From Tidjanibacter sp. (GTDB lineage: Bacteria; Bacteroidota; Bacteroidia; Bacteroidales; Rikenellaceae): a DNA stretch of 40,372 bases. This document shows positions 1 to 6,763 of this stretch, in pieces. The stretch's first letter is position 1, and the number at the start of each line of letters is the position of its first letter. The stretch covers positions 1-40,372 of the forward strand of contig JAFTUI010000019.1 in assembly GCA_017466345.1 (NCBI GenBank). Reading direction: 5' to 3'. The notes under the pieces were generated by a model. The model searched no databases, had not been told where the DNA came from, and worked only from the letters and a program-made list of their open reading frames with translations. Made by a program: the position numbers and the translations under genes.

Positions 1-36
1 AATTCTCAATTCTCAAGTCTCAATTCTCAATTCGAA
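1..36. repeat. TTCTCAA heptamer tandem repeat
   Basis: About five degenerate copies of the 7-mer TTCTCAA (with variants such as AGTCTCA) run up to just before the ABC-F start codon. The same heptamer, or its variant TTTTCAA, recurs in other gaps of this window (near 9080, 10280, 11125, 17418 and 30110). It is non-coding. The window begins inside it, so its full length is unknown. Confidence 0.85.
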
Positions 37-39
37 TAT

Positions 40-1977
40 ATGGTTTCGATAGATAATGTAACGGTAAGTTTTGGTGGCTGGGACCTTTTCAAGGAGATCT
101 CGCTACTGATAAACCCACGAGATAGGATTGGTCTTGTGGGCAAGAACGGTGCGGGCAAGACCACGCTACTGAAAGTCATTATGGGTATGCAGCCCCCAAC
201 GGCGGGTGTTGTAACGATGAGTGGCGACACCACGCTCGGCTACCTGCCCCAGCAGATGAAGGTTCACGACACCACAACCCTTGTGGAGGAGACCGCCAAA
301 GCTTTCGAGGAGGTCTTGCACTTGGAGCGCGAGATGGAACGCCTCACAGCCGAGATTGCCCAGAGGGAGGACTACGAGAGCGAGGAGTATGGCGACCTTG
401 TACACCGCCTGAGCGAGGCTACCGAACGTCACAATCTTCTGGGTGGCGAGAGTCGCGATGCGCAGATTGAGCGCACACTGCTCGGCTTGGGCTTCAAGAG
501 GGAGGATTTGAACAAGCCGACAAGTACTTTCAGTGGCGGTTGGAGGATGCGTATCGAGCTGGCAAAATTGCTGCTAAGGCGTCCTTCGGTCTTTCTGCTT
601 GACGAGCCTACCAACCACCTCGACATTGAGAGTATTCAGTGGTTGGAGGGCTATCTGAAAGATTATCCCGGTGCGGTGTTGCTCATCTCGCACGACAGGG
701 ATTTTTTGGATAACGTGACAAATCGTACTGTGGAGTTGTTGTTGGGCAAGGTCTACGACTACAAGGTGCCCTACTCGCAATATGTCGTTCTGCGCAAGGA
801 GCGTAGGGAGGCACAGATTGCCGCCTACAACAACCAGCAGAGGCTTATAGAAAAGACCGAGGAGTTTATCGAAAAATTCCGCTATAAACCCACCAAGAGC
901 AACCAGGTGCAGAGCCGAGTGAAACAACTCGAAAGGCTCGATAGGATAGAGATTGACGAGGAGGACCTGAGCGCACTGAACCTCAAATTTCCCCCTGCAC
1001 CACGCAGCGGTCAGATTGTGGCAGAGATTAAAGAGGTGGGTAAGAGTTTCGGCACAAAGAGGGTATTTTCGGGTGCCAACTTCACAATCGAGAAGGGAGA
1101 TAAGATAGCATTTGTAGGTCGCAATGGCGAGGGTAAGACCACTCTGGCACGCATACTCATTGGCGAGGTGGAGCCCTCGGAGGGCAGCGTGAAGGTGGGT
1201 GCCAACGTGAGCATCGGCTACTACGCCCAGAACCAAGACGACCTTATGGATGGCGATTTTACGGTCTACGACACCTTGGACAAGGTGGCGGTTGGCGACA
1301 TCCGCACCCGCCTGAGGGATATTTTGGGAGCCTTCCTGTTCCGAGGCGAGGATGTAGACAAGAAGGTAAGGGTGCTCTCGGGTGGCGAGCGTTCGAGGCT
1401 TGCTATGGCGCGTATGATGCTCTCGCCCCACAACCTGTTGGTCCTCGATGAGCCCACGAACCATATGGATATGCGCTCGAAAGATATACTCAAAGAGGCT
1501 ATCAAGAAGTATGACGGCACATTGGTGGTCGTATCGCACGATAGGGAGTTCTTGGATGGCGTGGTGGATAAGGTCTACGAGTTCCGCGATGGCAGCGTGA
1601 AGGAGTACTTGGGAGGTATCCGCTACTTCCTCGAAAAACGCCGCTTGGAAGATATGCGCCAGATAGAGGTGCGAGAGGCGGTCGTAAAAGAGCAGAAATC
1701 CACCAGCGGCAAAGAGGACTACCTCGCCAAAAAGGAGAACGAAAAACTCATCCGCAAGACTCAGAAGGCTATTGAGGAGAAGGAGAGTCTTATTATGGAG
1801 TTGGAGGGCAAGGTTGCCGAGTGGGACGCCAAACTCTCTGCACCCGAACAGCACGGCATAGACCTCTCGGATAGCAAGGTCTTCGAGGAGTATAACGCAC
1901 TAAAACAGCGACTTGCCTTCGAGGAACACGAGTGGGAGAAACTCTCGTACGAATTGGAGATACTCTCTAATTCGTAG
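40..1977 (+). CDS. ABC-F family ATPase (Uup/EttA-like)
   Basis: This is a 645-residue soluble protein with two ABC ATPase domains and no membrane segments, the ABC-F layout. ABC-F proteins act on the ribosome E site or on translation quality rather than in transport. Domain 1 has Walker A GKNGAGKTT, signature FSGGWRMR and Walker B LLDEPTNHLD. Domain 2 has Walker A GRNGEGKTT, signature LSGGERSR and Walker B LVLDEPTNHMD. A charged linker of roughly 80 residues joins them, and a Lys/Glu-rich coiled-coil tail follows domain 2, as in Uup-like members. The ATG at 40 follows a heptamer repeat, and no Shine-Dalgarno sequence is visible. Whether it is a housekeeping factor or an antibiotic-protection protein cannot be told from sequence. 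The length and tail favour housekeeping. Confidence 0.95.
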   Translation: MVSIDNVTVSFGGWDLFKEISLLINPRDRIGLVGKNGAGKTTLLKVIMGMQPPTAGVVTMSGDTTLGYLPQQMKVHDTTTLVEETAKAFEEVLHLEREMERLTAEIAQREDYESEEYGDLVHRLSEATERHNLLGGESRDAQIERTLLGLGFKREDLNKPTSTFSGGWRMRIELAKLLLRRPSVFLLDEPTNHLDIESIQWLEGYLKDYPGAVLLISHDRDFLDNVTNRTVELLLGKVYDYKVPYSQYVVLRKERREAQIAAYNNQQRLIEKTEEFIEKFRYKPTKSNQVQSRVKQLERLDRIEIDEEDLSALNLKFPPAPRSGQIVAEIKEVGKSFGTKRVFSGANFTIEKGDKIAFVGRNGEGKTTLARILIGEVEPSEGSVKVGANVSIGYYAQNQDDLMDGDFTVYDTLDKVAVGDIRTRLRDILGAFLFRGEDVDKKVRVLSGGERSRLAMARMMLSPHNLLVLDEPTNHMDMRSKDILKEAIKKYDGTLVVVSHDREFLDGVVDKVYEFRDGSVKEYLGGIRYFLEKRRLEDMRQIEVREAVVKEQKSTSGKEDYLAKKENEKLIRKTQKAIEEKESLIMELEGKVAEWDAKLSAPEQHGIDLSDSKVFEEYNALKQRLAFEEHEWEKLSYELEILSNS

Positions 1978-1989
1978 AAATGAAGAATC

Positions 1990-2132
1990 ACTGACCTCTC
2001 CCCCGCTTCGCGGACCCTCCCCTGACACAGGGGAGGGAGGAGGTGGTGGTTGGAAATTGTGGTAGTGCAAAACAAACCCCGCAGCCACATCCCTCCCCTA
2101 AGTTAGGGGAGGGTGCCGAAGGCGGGAGAGGT
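1990..2132. repeat. CTCCCCTAA palindrome family, two copies facing each other
   Basis: Two copies of an intergenic repeat lie in inverted orientation. The first (about 1993-2042) reads CCTCTCCC...CCCTCCCCTGACACAGGGGAGGG. The second (about 2092-2132) holds the palindrome CTCCCCTAAGTTAGGGGAG followed by GTGCCGAAGGCGGGAGAGG. The same family recurs near 8940-8990, 9038-9080, 17447-17490 and 40226-40256. It lies downstream of the ABC-F gene and could terminate transcription, but there is no T tract. Confidence 0.8.
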
Positions 2133-2143
2133 ATGTATACAAT

Positions 2144-2200
2144 AACTTTAAGACTCTATATCGTAGCAGATGCCAGCGAGATGCAGTCGAACAACGGACA
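2144..2200. repeat. Short hairpin repeat lacking the 26-nt core
   Basis: The sequence starts ACTTTAAGACTCTATATCG and ends GCGAGATGCAGTCGAACAACG. The ends are loosely complementary (GACTCTATATC against GAGATGCAGTC). The same two ends flank the longer element at 2211-2330 and the elements at 23090-23300, so this looks like a short form or internal-deletion derivative of that family. Confidence 0.65.
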
Positions 2201-2210
2201 CAAACTTTAA

Positions 2211-2330
2211 GAGTGCATATCGCTGAGGGATTTTTGTGCCAATCGAGCAAGCAAGTCCGCAGTTTGCTGGGCGCAAATGAGGAACTTGCGAGGCGAAGAG
2301 TGGTGCAAAAAGCACCAGCGAGATGCAGTC
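2211..2330. repeat. Core-loop hairpin element, copy 1
   Basis: This 120-bp imperfect inverted repeat has outer arms 2211-2225 (GAGTGCATATCGCTG) and 2316-2330 (CAGCGAGATGCAGTC), and middle arms around TTTTTGTGCC and GGTGCAAAAAG. The conserved 26-nt core at 2257-2282 starts CCGCAGTTTGC and ends GCAAATGAGG. The core contains its own stem, TTTGC with GCAAA. The element lies between the ABC-F gene and tsaE and ends 17 bp before the tsaE start. It is open in one frame and would extend the TsaE reading frame artificially. Confidence 0.8.
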
Positions 2331-2347
2331 GAACAACGCAACAAGGT

Positions 2348-2764
2348 ATGAGAGAACTTAATATAAATGGATTGGGCGATTTGTCCGAGGCGGCAGAGGA
2401 GATACTTGACGCTTTGGACGGTAGGAATGTAGTGGCGTTTTTTGGTGCTATGGGTGCGGGTAAAACCACGCTCATACGCGAGATTTGCGCCCAACTTGGT
2501 AGCGAGGATGTGGTCACAAGCCCCACATTTGCACTCGTGAACCGCTACGAGAGTGGCGATGGACGCCCACTCTACCACTTCGACTTCTACCGCATAGAGC
2601 GAGCAGAGGAGGCGTTCGATATGGGCTATGAGGAGTATTTCTACTCCGAGGGTTTGTGCTTTGTGGAGTGGTCTGAGAAGATTGAGGAGTTGCTGCCCGA
2701 TGATGTTATGAGGGTTAGCATCGAGGTACTCAGCCCCACAAAACGCCACATAGAGATAGACTAA
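2348..2764 (+). CDS. tsaE: tRNA threonylcarbamoyladenosine ATPase TsaE
   Basis: TsaE is the small ATPase that works with TsaB and TsaD to make the universal t6A37 modification of ANN-decoding tRNAs in the cytoplasm. The 138-residue protein carries a P-loop near residues 34-44 (FGAMGAGKTTL), followed by TSPTFALVNRY and the YHFDFYRIE segment characteristic of the family. I chose the ATG at 2348. The frame is open back to 2213, but that upstream part is translated from a repeat element found elsewhere in non-coding DNA, and the resulting 45 residues do not resemble TsaE. The stop is followed 39 bp later by the HAD gene on the same strand, so the two may be cotranscribed. Confidence 0.95.
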   Translation: MRELNINGLGDLSEAAEEILDALDGRNVVAFFGAMGAGKTTLIREICAQLGSEDVVTSPTFALVNRYESGDGRPLYHFDFYRIERAEEAFDMGYEEYFYSEGLCFVEWSEKIEELLPDDVMRVSIEVLSPTKRHIEID

Positions 2765-2803
2765 TGATATATATTACGACACCCACTAAACCCACAGCAA
2801 TAA

Positions 2804-3406
2804 ATGATTAAAAATGCCATATTCGACCTTGGCGGAGTGGTCTTAGGTCGCGATTTCAAAAGGCTTGGCGAGGTGTTGGGCAACACATTTGCCTTCATCT
2901 CTGCCGATGAGAGTTTCCCCGAGTATTGGAGCGAGTTCGACAGGGGTACCTACACCCGCGAGGAGGTAACCCGTATGCTTGCCAAGGACTACAACCTCAC
3001 ATTGGAGGATGCTCACGAGCAGGTACAACGCCTCTTGGAGTTGTTGCAACCCATCCCCGAGACTGTCGCACTCATCGAGGAACTGAAAGCGAGGGGCATA
3101 AGGTGCTATGTGCTGTCGAATATGTCAAAGGAGTTCTATGCCGAACTGCTGAAATTCCCCGTCTTTGAGCTATTTGATGGTGCTGTGGTGTCGTTTGAGG
3201 AGCGCATCAATAAGCCCGACAGGGGTATCTATGAGGCTCTGCTCTCGCGCTACAATCTGGTGCCCTCGGAGAGCATCTTTGCCGATGATAAAATCGCCAA
3301 CACCGAGGCTGCATCACTCCTCGGACTCCACACTGTGACCTACAACTGCAATGGCGATGGTCCCGAGCGTGTGCGCGAGATTATTTGGCGCGAGAACGGG
3401 TGGTAG
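2804..3406 (+). CDS. HAD-superfamily hydrolase (YihX-like phosphatase)
   Basis: This 200-residue haloacid dehalogenase-fold protein is probably a small-molecule phosphatase. Motif I is FDLGGVVLGRD near residues 7-17, with the nucleophile Asp but Gly in place of the usual second Asp. That is typical of the YihX/epoxide-hydrolase-like subgroup. Motif II is CYVLSNMS, motif III includes the Lys in INKPDRGIY, and motif IV is SIFADDKIAN. A helical cap lies between motifs I and II. The substrate cannot be inferred. The gene follows tsaE by 39 bp and is closed by a strong bidirectional terminator shared with the convergent methyltransferase gene. Confidence 0.9.
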   Translation: MIKNAIFDLGGVVLGRDFKRLGEVLGNTFAFISADESFPEYWSEFDRGTYTREEVTRMLAKDYNLTLEDAHEQVQRLLELLQPIPETVALIEELKARGIRCYVLSNMSKEFYAELLKFPVFELFDGAVVSFEERINKPDRGIYEALLSRYNLVPSESIFADDKIANTEAASLLGLHTVTYNCNGDGPERVREIIWRENGW

Positions 3407-3420
3407 TAGACGTTGAAGAC

Positions 3421-3480
3421 ATTTTTGGTATATAAAAAACGAGAGTTCTCATAAACTCTCGTTTTTTATATACCAAAAAT
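3421..3480. terminator. Perfect 27-bp-arm bidirectional terminator
   Basis: Two perfectly complementary 27-bp arms (3421-3447 and 3454-3480) surround a 6-nt loop. The stem has a GC centre (GAGAGTT/AACTCTC) flanked by A and T tracts, so it can terminate transcription from either side. It sits between the convergent HAD and methyltransferase genes. The right arm covers the stop codon and last codons of the methyltransferase gene. Confidence 0.93.
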
Positions 3481-4191
3481 GAATATCGTAGGACGCTTAT
3501 GGAGTGTCGGCTTTGGGGCTTTGCGCCACTCGGCAACACTCAAAGTGCGGATACTCTCGGTGGGGGCTGTAATATCCACAGCCACCGTAAGGCGTGTGGT
3601 GGGCAGCAGCACCGACAAAAATTCCTCGAAGAGTTTATCGTTGCGATAGGGAGCCTCAATGAAAATTTGGCTTTGGTGCTCGGCTATTGCCCTACGCTCG
3701 TAGTTTTTTATGGTCTTAGCCCTCTCGGCAGGTTTTATGGGCAGGTAGCCGCCAAAGGCAAACGACTGACCATTCTGACCGCTCGCCATAAGTGCCATAA
3801 GGATTGACGATGGTCCCACAAGTGGCACTACCTCAATGCCTTTGCGCTGTGCAAGAGCCACCACATCCGCTCCTGGGTCGGCAACACCCGGCAGTCCTGC
3901 CTCGCTGATAATACCGCAGTCCCTACCCTCCAACACGGGGCGCAGAAGTGGCTCCACGTCCACCACAGAGGTATGTTCGCTACACTCGGCAAACTCCAAC
4001 TCCTCAATGGGGCGACCTATCTTTGCGGCACTCAAAAAACGCCTTGCCGAGCGCACATTCTCCACAATGAAGTAGTCCAAACGTGCCATAACAGCCCTAT
4101 TAGCCTCAGGCAGCACATCGTAGGGGTTCCCCTCGCTGATGGGGCAAGGGAGCATATAGATTTTGCCGTATTTTTTCTTCTCTGCCGCCAT
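3466..4191 (-). CDS. SAM-dependent methyltransferase, RsmI/tetrapyrrole methylase family
   Basis: The 241-residue protein has the tetrapyrrole-methylase fold shared by RsmI, the 16S rRNA C1402 2'-O-methyltransferase. Visible features are the N-terminal strand KIYMLPCPI, the ISEAGLPGVADPGADVV motif near residues 95-111, VVPLVGPSSILMALMASG, and FIEAPYRNDKLFEE. It lacks the usual RsmI C-terminal extension and is shorter than E. coli RsmI (about 286). Bacteroidota often carry a second such short paralogue, so the exact rRNA target is uncertain. It starts 3 bp after the MurF-Alr stop and is probably translationally coupled to it. Its last codons lie in the shared terminator stem. Confidence 0.88.
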   Translation of the reverse strand: MAAEKKKYGKIYMLPCPISEGNPYDVLPEANRAVMARLDYFIVENVRSARRFLSAAKIGRPIEELEFAECSEHTSVVDVEPLLRPVLEGRDCGIISEAGLPGVADPGADVVALAQRKGIEVVPLVGPSSILMALMASGQNGQSFAFGGYLPIKPAERAKTIKNYERRAIAEHQSQIFIEAPYRNDKLFEEFLSVLLPTTRLTVAVDITAPTESIRTLSVAEWRKAPKPTLHKRPTIFIFGI

Positions 4192-4194
4192 CGC

Positions 4195-6510
4195 CTACTC
4201 CTTTACATATATACGTTTCACGCGCGTGGATATGGAGGTCATAACCTCGTAGGGGATGGTGCCGAGCCTCTCTGCCATCTGCTCCACCGAGCCGCCCTCG
4301 CCACCGAAGACAACCACCTCATCGCCCTCCTTACACTCAACATCCGACACGTCTATCATACAGCTGTCCATACAAACTCTGCCCACAATGGGTGCAGCCT
4401 TACCCGCCACACTCATACTCCACGCCCCGCAGCCGAGTCGGCGGTCCAAACCATCGGCATATCCAATGGGTATTGTTGCCACCTTCGTAGGGCGGGTAAT
4501 CTTGCCCGCTCTGCCGTAGCCCACGGTCTCGCCCTCTGCAAGAGTGCGCACTTGCACAATGCGGGTAGTAAGTCTGGAAATGGGTTGTGTACCCTCGCCC
4601 ACACCATACAGACCGATACCCAAGCGGCACATATCGTACATCGACTCCTCGAAGTGTTCTATGCCTGCCGTATTGTTGATATGGCGGAGTGGTTTGTAGG
4701 GCAGCGACTTCATAATAGCCTCCGACACCTCGGCAAAAACTCTTTGTTGTCTTGCGACATAGTCCCTCTCCTCGGGCATATCGGCAGTGGCAAAGTGCGA
4801 GAATATACTTCTCACCGTAAGCACACCGCGTAGTTCCTCCAAGCGACTCGTTAGTCTTGCCACATCGCCCATCTCGAAGCCCAAGCGGTGCATACCGCTA
4901 TCTATCTTGATATGTATGGGGTAGTCGCTCTCTCCCGCCACCTCCACAGCCTTAGCAAATGCTTCGAGCGAGGAGAAATTGTAAATCTCGGGCTCCAAAC
5001 GGTAGGCAGTCATCAGCGCAAAACTATCCGAGTCGGCATTGAGCACCACAATAGGCATAGTTATACCCTTATGGCGCAACACAACACCCTCGTCAGCAAA
5101 AGCCACCGCGAGATAATCAACCCCCTCGTGTTGCAGTTTGGAGGCTATCTCATAGTCGCCGTGCCCATAGCTCGAAGCCTTAACCATTGCCATCAGTTTT
5201 GTTCCCTGAGGCAGTCGGCTACGGTAGTGGTTGAGATTTTGCACCATAGTGGAGAGATTGACCTCCAAGACTGTCGTGTGACATTGGCGCGAAGTGGCGT
5301 GTACTATGCGGTCGAAGCCCGACATAGGTCCGCCCTTGATAAGCACCGCTGCACCATCGAACATCTCTTGTGAGAATGTTTTCAGAAACTCATCGGTAGA
5401 GGAGTAGAACTCATCCGTATCGGCAAAAAAATGTTTGTGGGCGGCAATGAAACGCCCCACACCTATAACTTTCTCCACTCCCGCACCACGAGTAATCTGC
5501 GCCACGCGCGAGTATATATCCTCGTCTTTAAGTGTGCTATAAAGCATATCGGAGAGCACCACCACACGCCGTCTGCCACCCGCCACCTCGGCAAGTGCAT
5601 TCAGCGCAATGGCTATGGAGTTGATGTCCGAGTTGTGGGTATCGCTCAATATCACCGCATCGCCAAAGCCCTCGGCAAGCGATAGGCGCAACCTTACGGG
5701 CTCACAGTCGGCAAGTTTTCGCTCCACCTCCGTGCGGTCATAGCCGAGCATCTCGTAGAGTTCGCTCACCATAGCCCTCAGGCTCTCTACCCCCCTCTTA
5801 TTCTTCACGCCCGCCAAAGCCTCAATAATATGGTGCGAAGTGGAGTTGTAGATGACATTGCGGGTGCGGGCAAAGAGCACCGCCTTCTCGGCTGCCTTGT
5901 GTGACCTATCCACGAAGTTCTCATCGTGTTGGCTTCCGAGTGCTGTGAAGATACCCACATCGGGGCGGATAACAGCCTCCAAACGAGCCATCTCATCGGG
6001 ACGCGATATGCCCGCCTCTATGACGGCTATATCCTCGTTGCCCTCCATCATAAGGAGCGACAGAGCAACACCCAACTGCGAGTTATAACTTCTGGGCGAG
6101 CGGAAGACCTTCACACCCTCGGGTGCACACTCGGCAATCCACTCCTTCACTGCTGTCTTGCCCGTGGAGCCCGTAACGGCAACCATCACTCCATCGAAGT
6201 GGCGGCGATAGTCGGCAGCAAGACTCTGCAACGCCCTAAGCGAACGACCTACAACAACAAAACCCGCTTCGGGGTACTCCTCGGCATTAATATCCCTCTC
6301 GACCATAAAAGCCCTCACGCCCCTACGGTAGAGGTCGCCTATGAAGTTGTGACCATCGTGATTGATACCGGCAATAGCCACAAACATAGGTGCGCTCTCG
6401 GGCGCAAAACTATGGCGTGAGTCGGTCATTACGCTCCTCACCTCCACATCGCATCCCAAGAGCCTCCCCCCTTTGGCGATGCCCGCAATTTCTGATAGTC
6501 TATACTTCAT
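4195..6510 (-). CDS. Bifunctional MurF / alanine racemase fusion
   Basis: This 771-residue fusion is typical of Bacteroidota. The N-terminal Mur ligase part (about 1-400) joins D-Ala-D-Ala to UDP-MurNAc-tripeptide. Its ATP-binding loop is GSTGKT at residues 114-119, with IEAGISRPDEM and SDTHNSD further on. The C-terminal part (about 405-771) is a PLP-dependent alanine racemase that supplies D-Ala. The PLP lysine is K444 in MVKASSYGHGD, and the substrate-side Tyr lies in TVGYGRAGK. KIDSGMHRLGF and VGRVCMDSCMIDV are further Alr motifs. Both activities feed cytoplasmic peptidoglycan precursor synthesis. The methyltransferase gene follows after 3 bp. A possible promoter lies just upstream at 6536-6543. 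Confidence 0.96.
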   Translation of the reverse strand: MKYRLSEIAGIAKGGRLLGCDVEVRSVMTDSRHSFAPESAPMFVAIAGINHDGHNFIGDLYRRGVRAFMVERDINAEEYPEAGFVVVGRSLRALQSLAADYRRHFDGVMVAVTGSTGKTAVKEWIAECAPEGVKVFRSPRSYNSQLGVALSLLMMEGNEDIAVIEAGISRPDEMARLEAVIRPDVGIFTALGSQHDENFVDRSHKAAEKAVLFARTRNVIYNSTSHHIIEALAGVKNKRGVESLRAMVSELYEMLGYDRTEVERKLADCEPVRLRLSLAEGFGDAVILSDTHNSDINSIAIALNALAEVAGGRRRVVVLSDMLYSTLKDEDIYSRVAQITRGAGVEKVIGVGRFIAAHKHFFADTDEFYSSTDEFLKTFSQEMFDGAAVLIKGGPMSGFDRIVHATSRQCHTTVLEVNLSTMVQNLNHYRSRLPQGTKLMAMVKASSYGHGDYEIASKLQHEGVDYLAVAFADEGVVLRHKGITMPIVVLNADSDSFALMTAYRLEPEIYNFSSLEAFAKAVEVAGESDYPIHIKIDSGMHRLGFEMGDVARLTSRLEELRGVLTVRSIFSHFATADMPEERDYVARQQRVFAEVSEAIMKSLPYKPLRHINNTAGIEHFEESMYDMCRLGIGLYGVGEGTQPISRLTTRIVQVRTLAEGETVGYGRAGKITRPTKVATIPIGYADGLDRRLGCGAWSMSVAGKAAPIVGRVCMDSCMIDVSDVECKEGDEVVVFGGEGGSVEQMAERLGTIPYEVMTSISTRVKRIYVKE

Positions 6511-6535
6511 AATTCAAAATGCAAAATTCAAAATG

Positions 6536-6543
6536 CAAAATTA
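6536..6543 (-). promoter_or_regulatory. Possible -7 box for murF-alr
   Basis: On the minus strand this reads TAATTTTG, matching the Bacteroidota -7 pattern TAnnTTTG, about 25 bp upstream of the ATG at 6510. It lies inside an AT-rich repeat (ATTCAAAATGCAAA), so a chance match is possible. Confidence 0.4.
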
Positions 6544-6598
6544 ACAGACCTCTTCCACATCTCTCAGTCCTCCCATAACTCCCATAACTCCCATAAGC

Positions 6599-6628
6599 CT
6601 TAGGACTATTGACGTTAGACGTTAGACC
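6599..6628. repeat. ACGTTAG heptamer module
   Basis: The sequence TTAGGACTATTG is followed by two tandem copies of ACGTTAG. The same module occurs near 13259, 15980, 23051 and, inverted, 27904, with a related form at 11019. Here it directly precedes the hairpin element at 6640-6758, as it does at 13259 and 23051 and, in mirror image, at 27904. Confidence 0.8.
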
Positions 6629-6639
6629 AAAATCCCTGC

Positions 6640-6758
6640 GGGTGATTTATGTGTGGCGAGTTCAAGGCTTGGTTTTGATTTTGCTCCGGAGTTTACATAA
6701 GGTAAATGAGGAAGCAAAATCAAAAGCGTAACGCAGAAATCGCCCACAGAAATCAGCC
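6640..6758. repeat. Core-loop hairpin element, copy 2
   Basis: A 119-bp inverted repeat just downstream of the M3 peptidase gene. The inner arms are a perfect 13-bp pair, TTTTGATTTTGCT (6673-6685) and AGCAAAATCAAAA (6713-6725). The outer arms 6641-6663 and 6736-6757 are imperfectly complementary. The 26-nt core at 6686-6711 starts CCGGAGTTTAC and ends GTAAATGAGG. Its internal stem is TTTAC/GTAAA, where other copies have TTTGC/GCAAA. Confidence 0.85.
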
Positions 6759-6763
6759 GCTCG

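Noticed and set aside
574-1854. 426-residue open frame antisense to the ABC-F gene
   Set aside because: It lies wholly within a well-supported gene, has no recognisable domain, and reflects the codon bias of the opposite strand.
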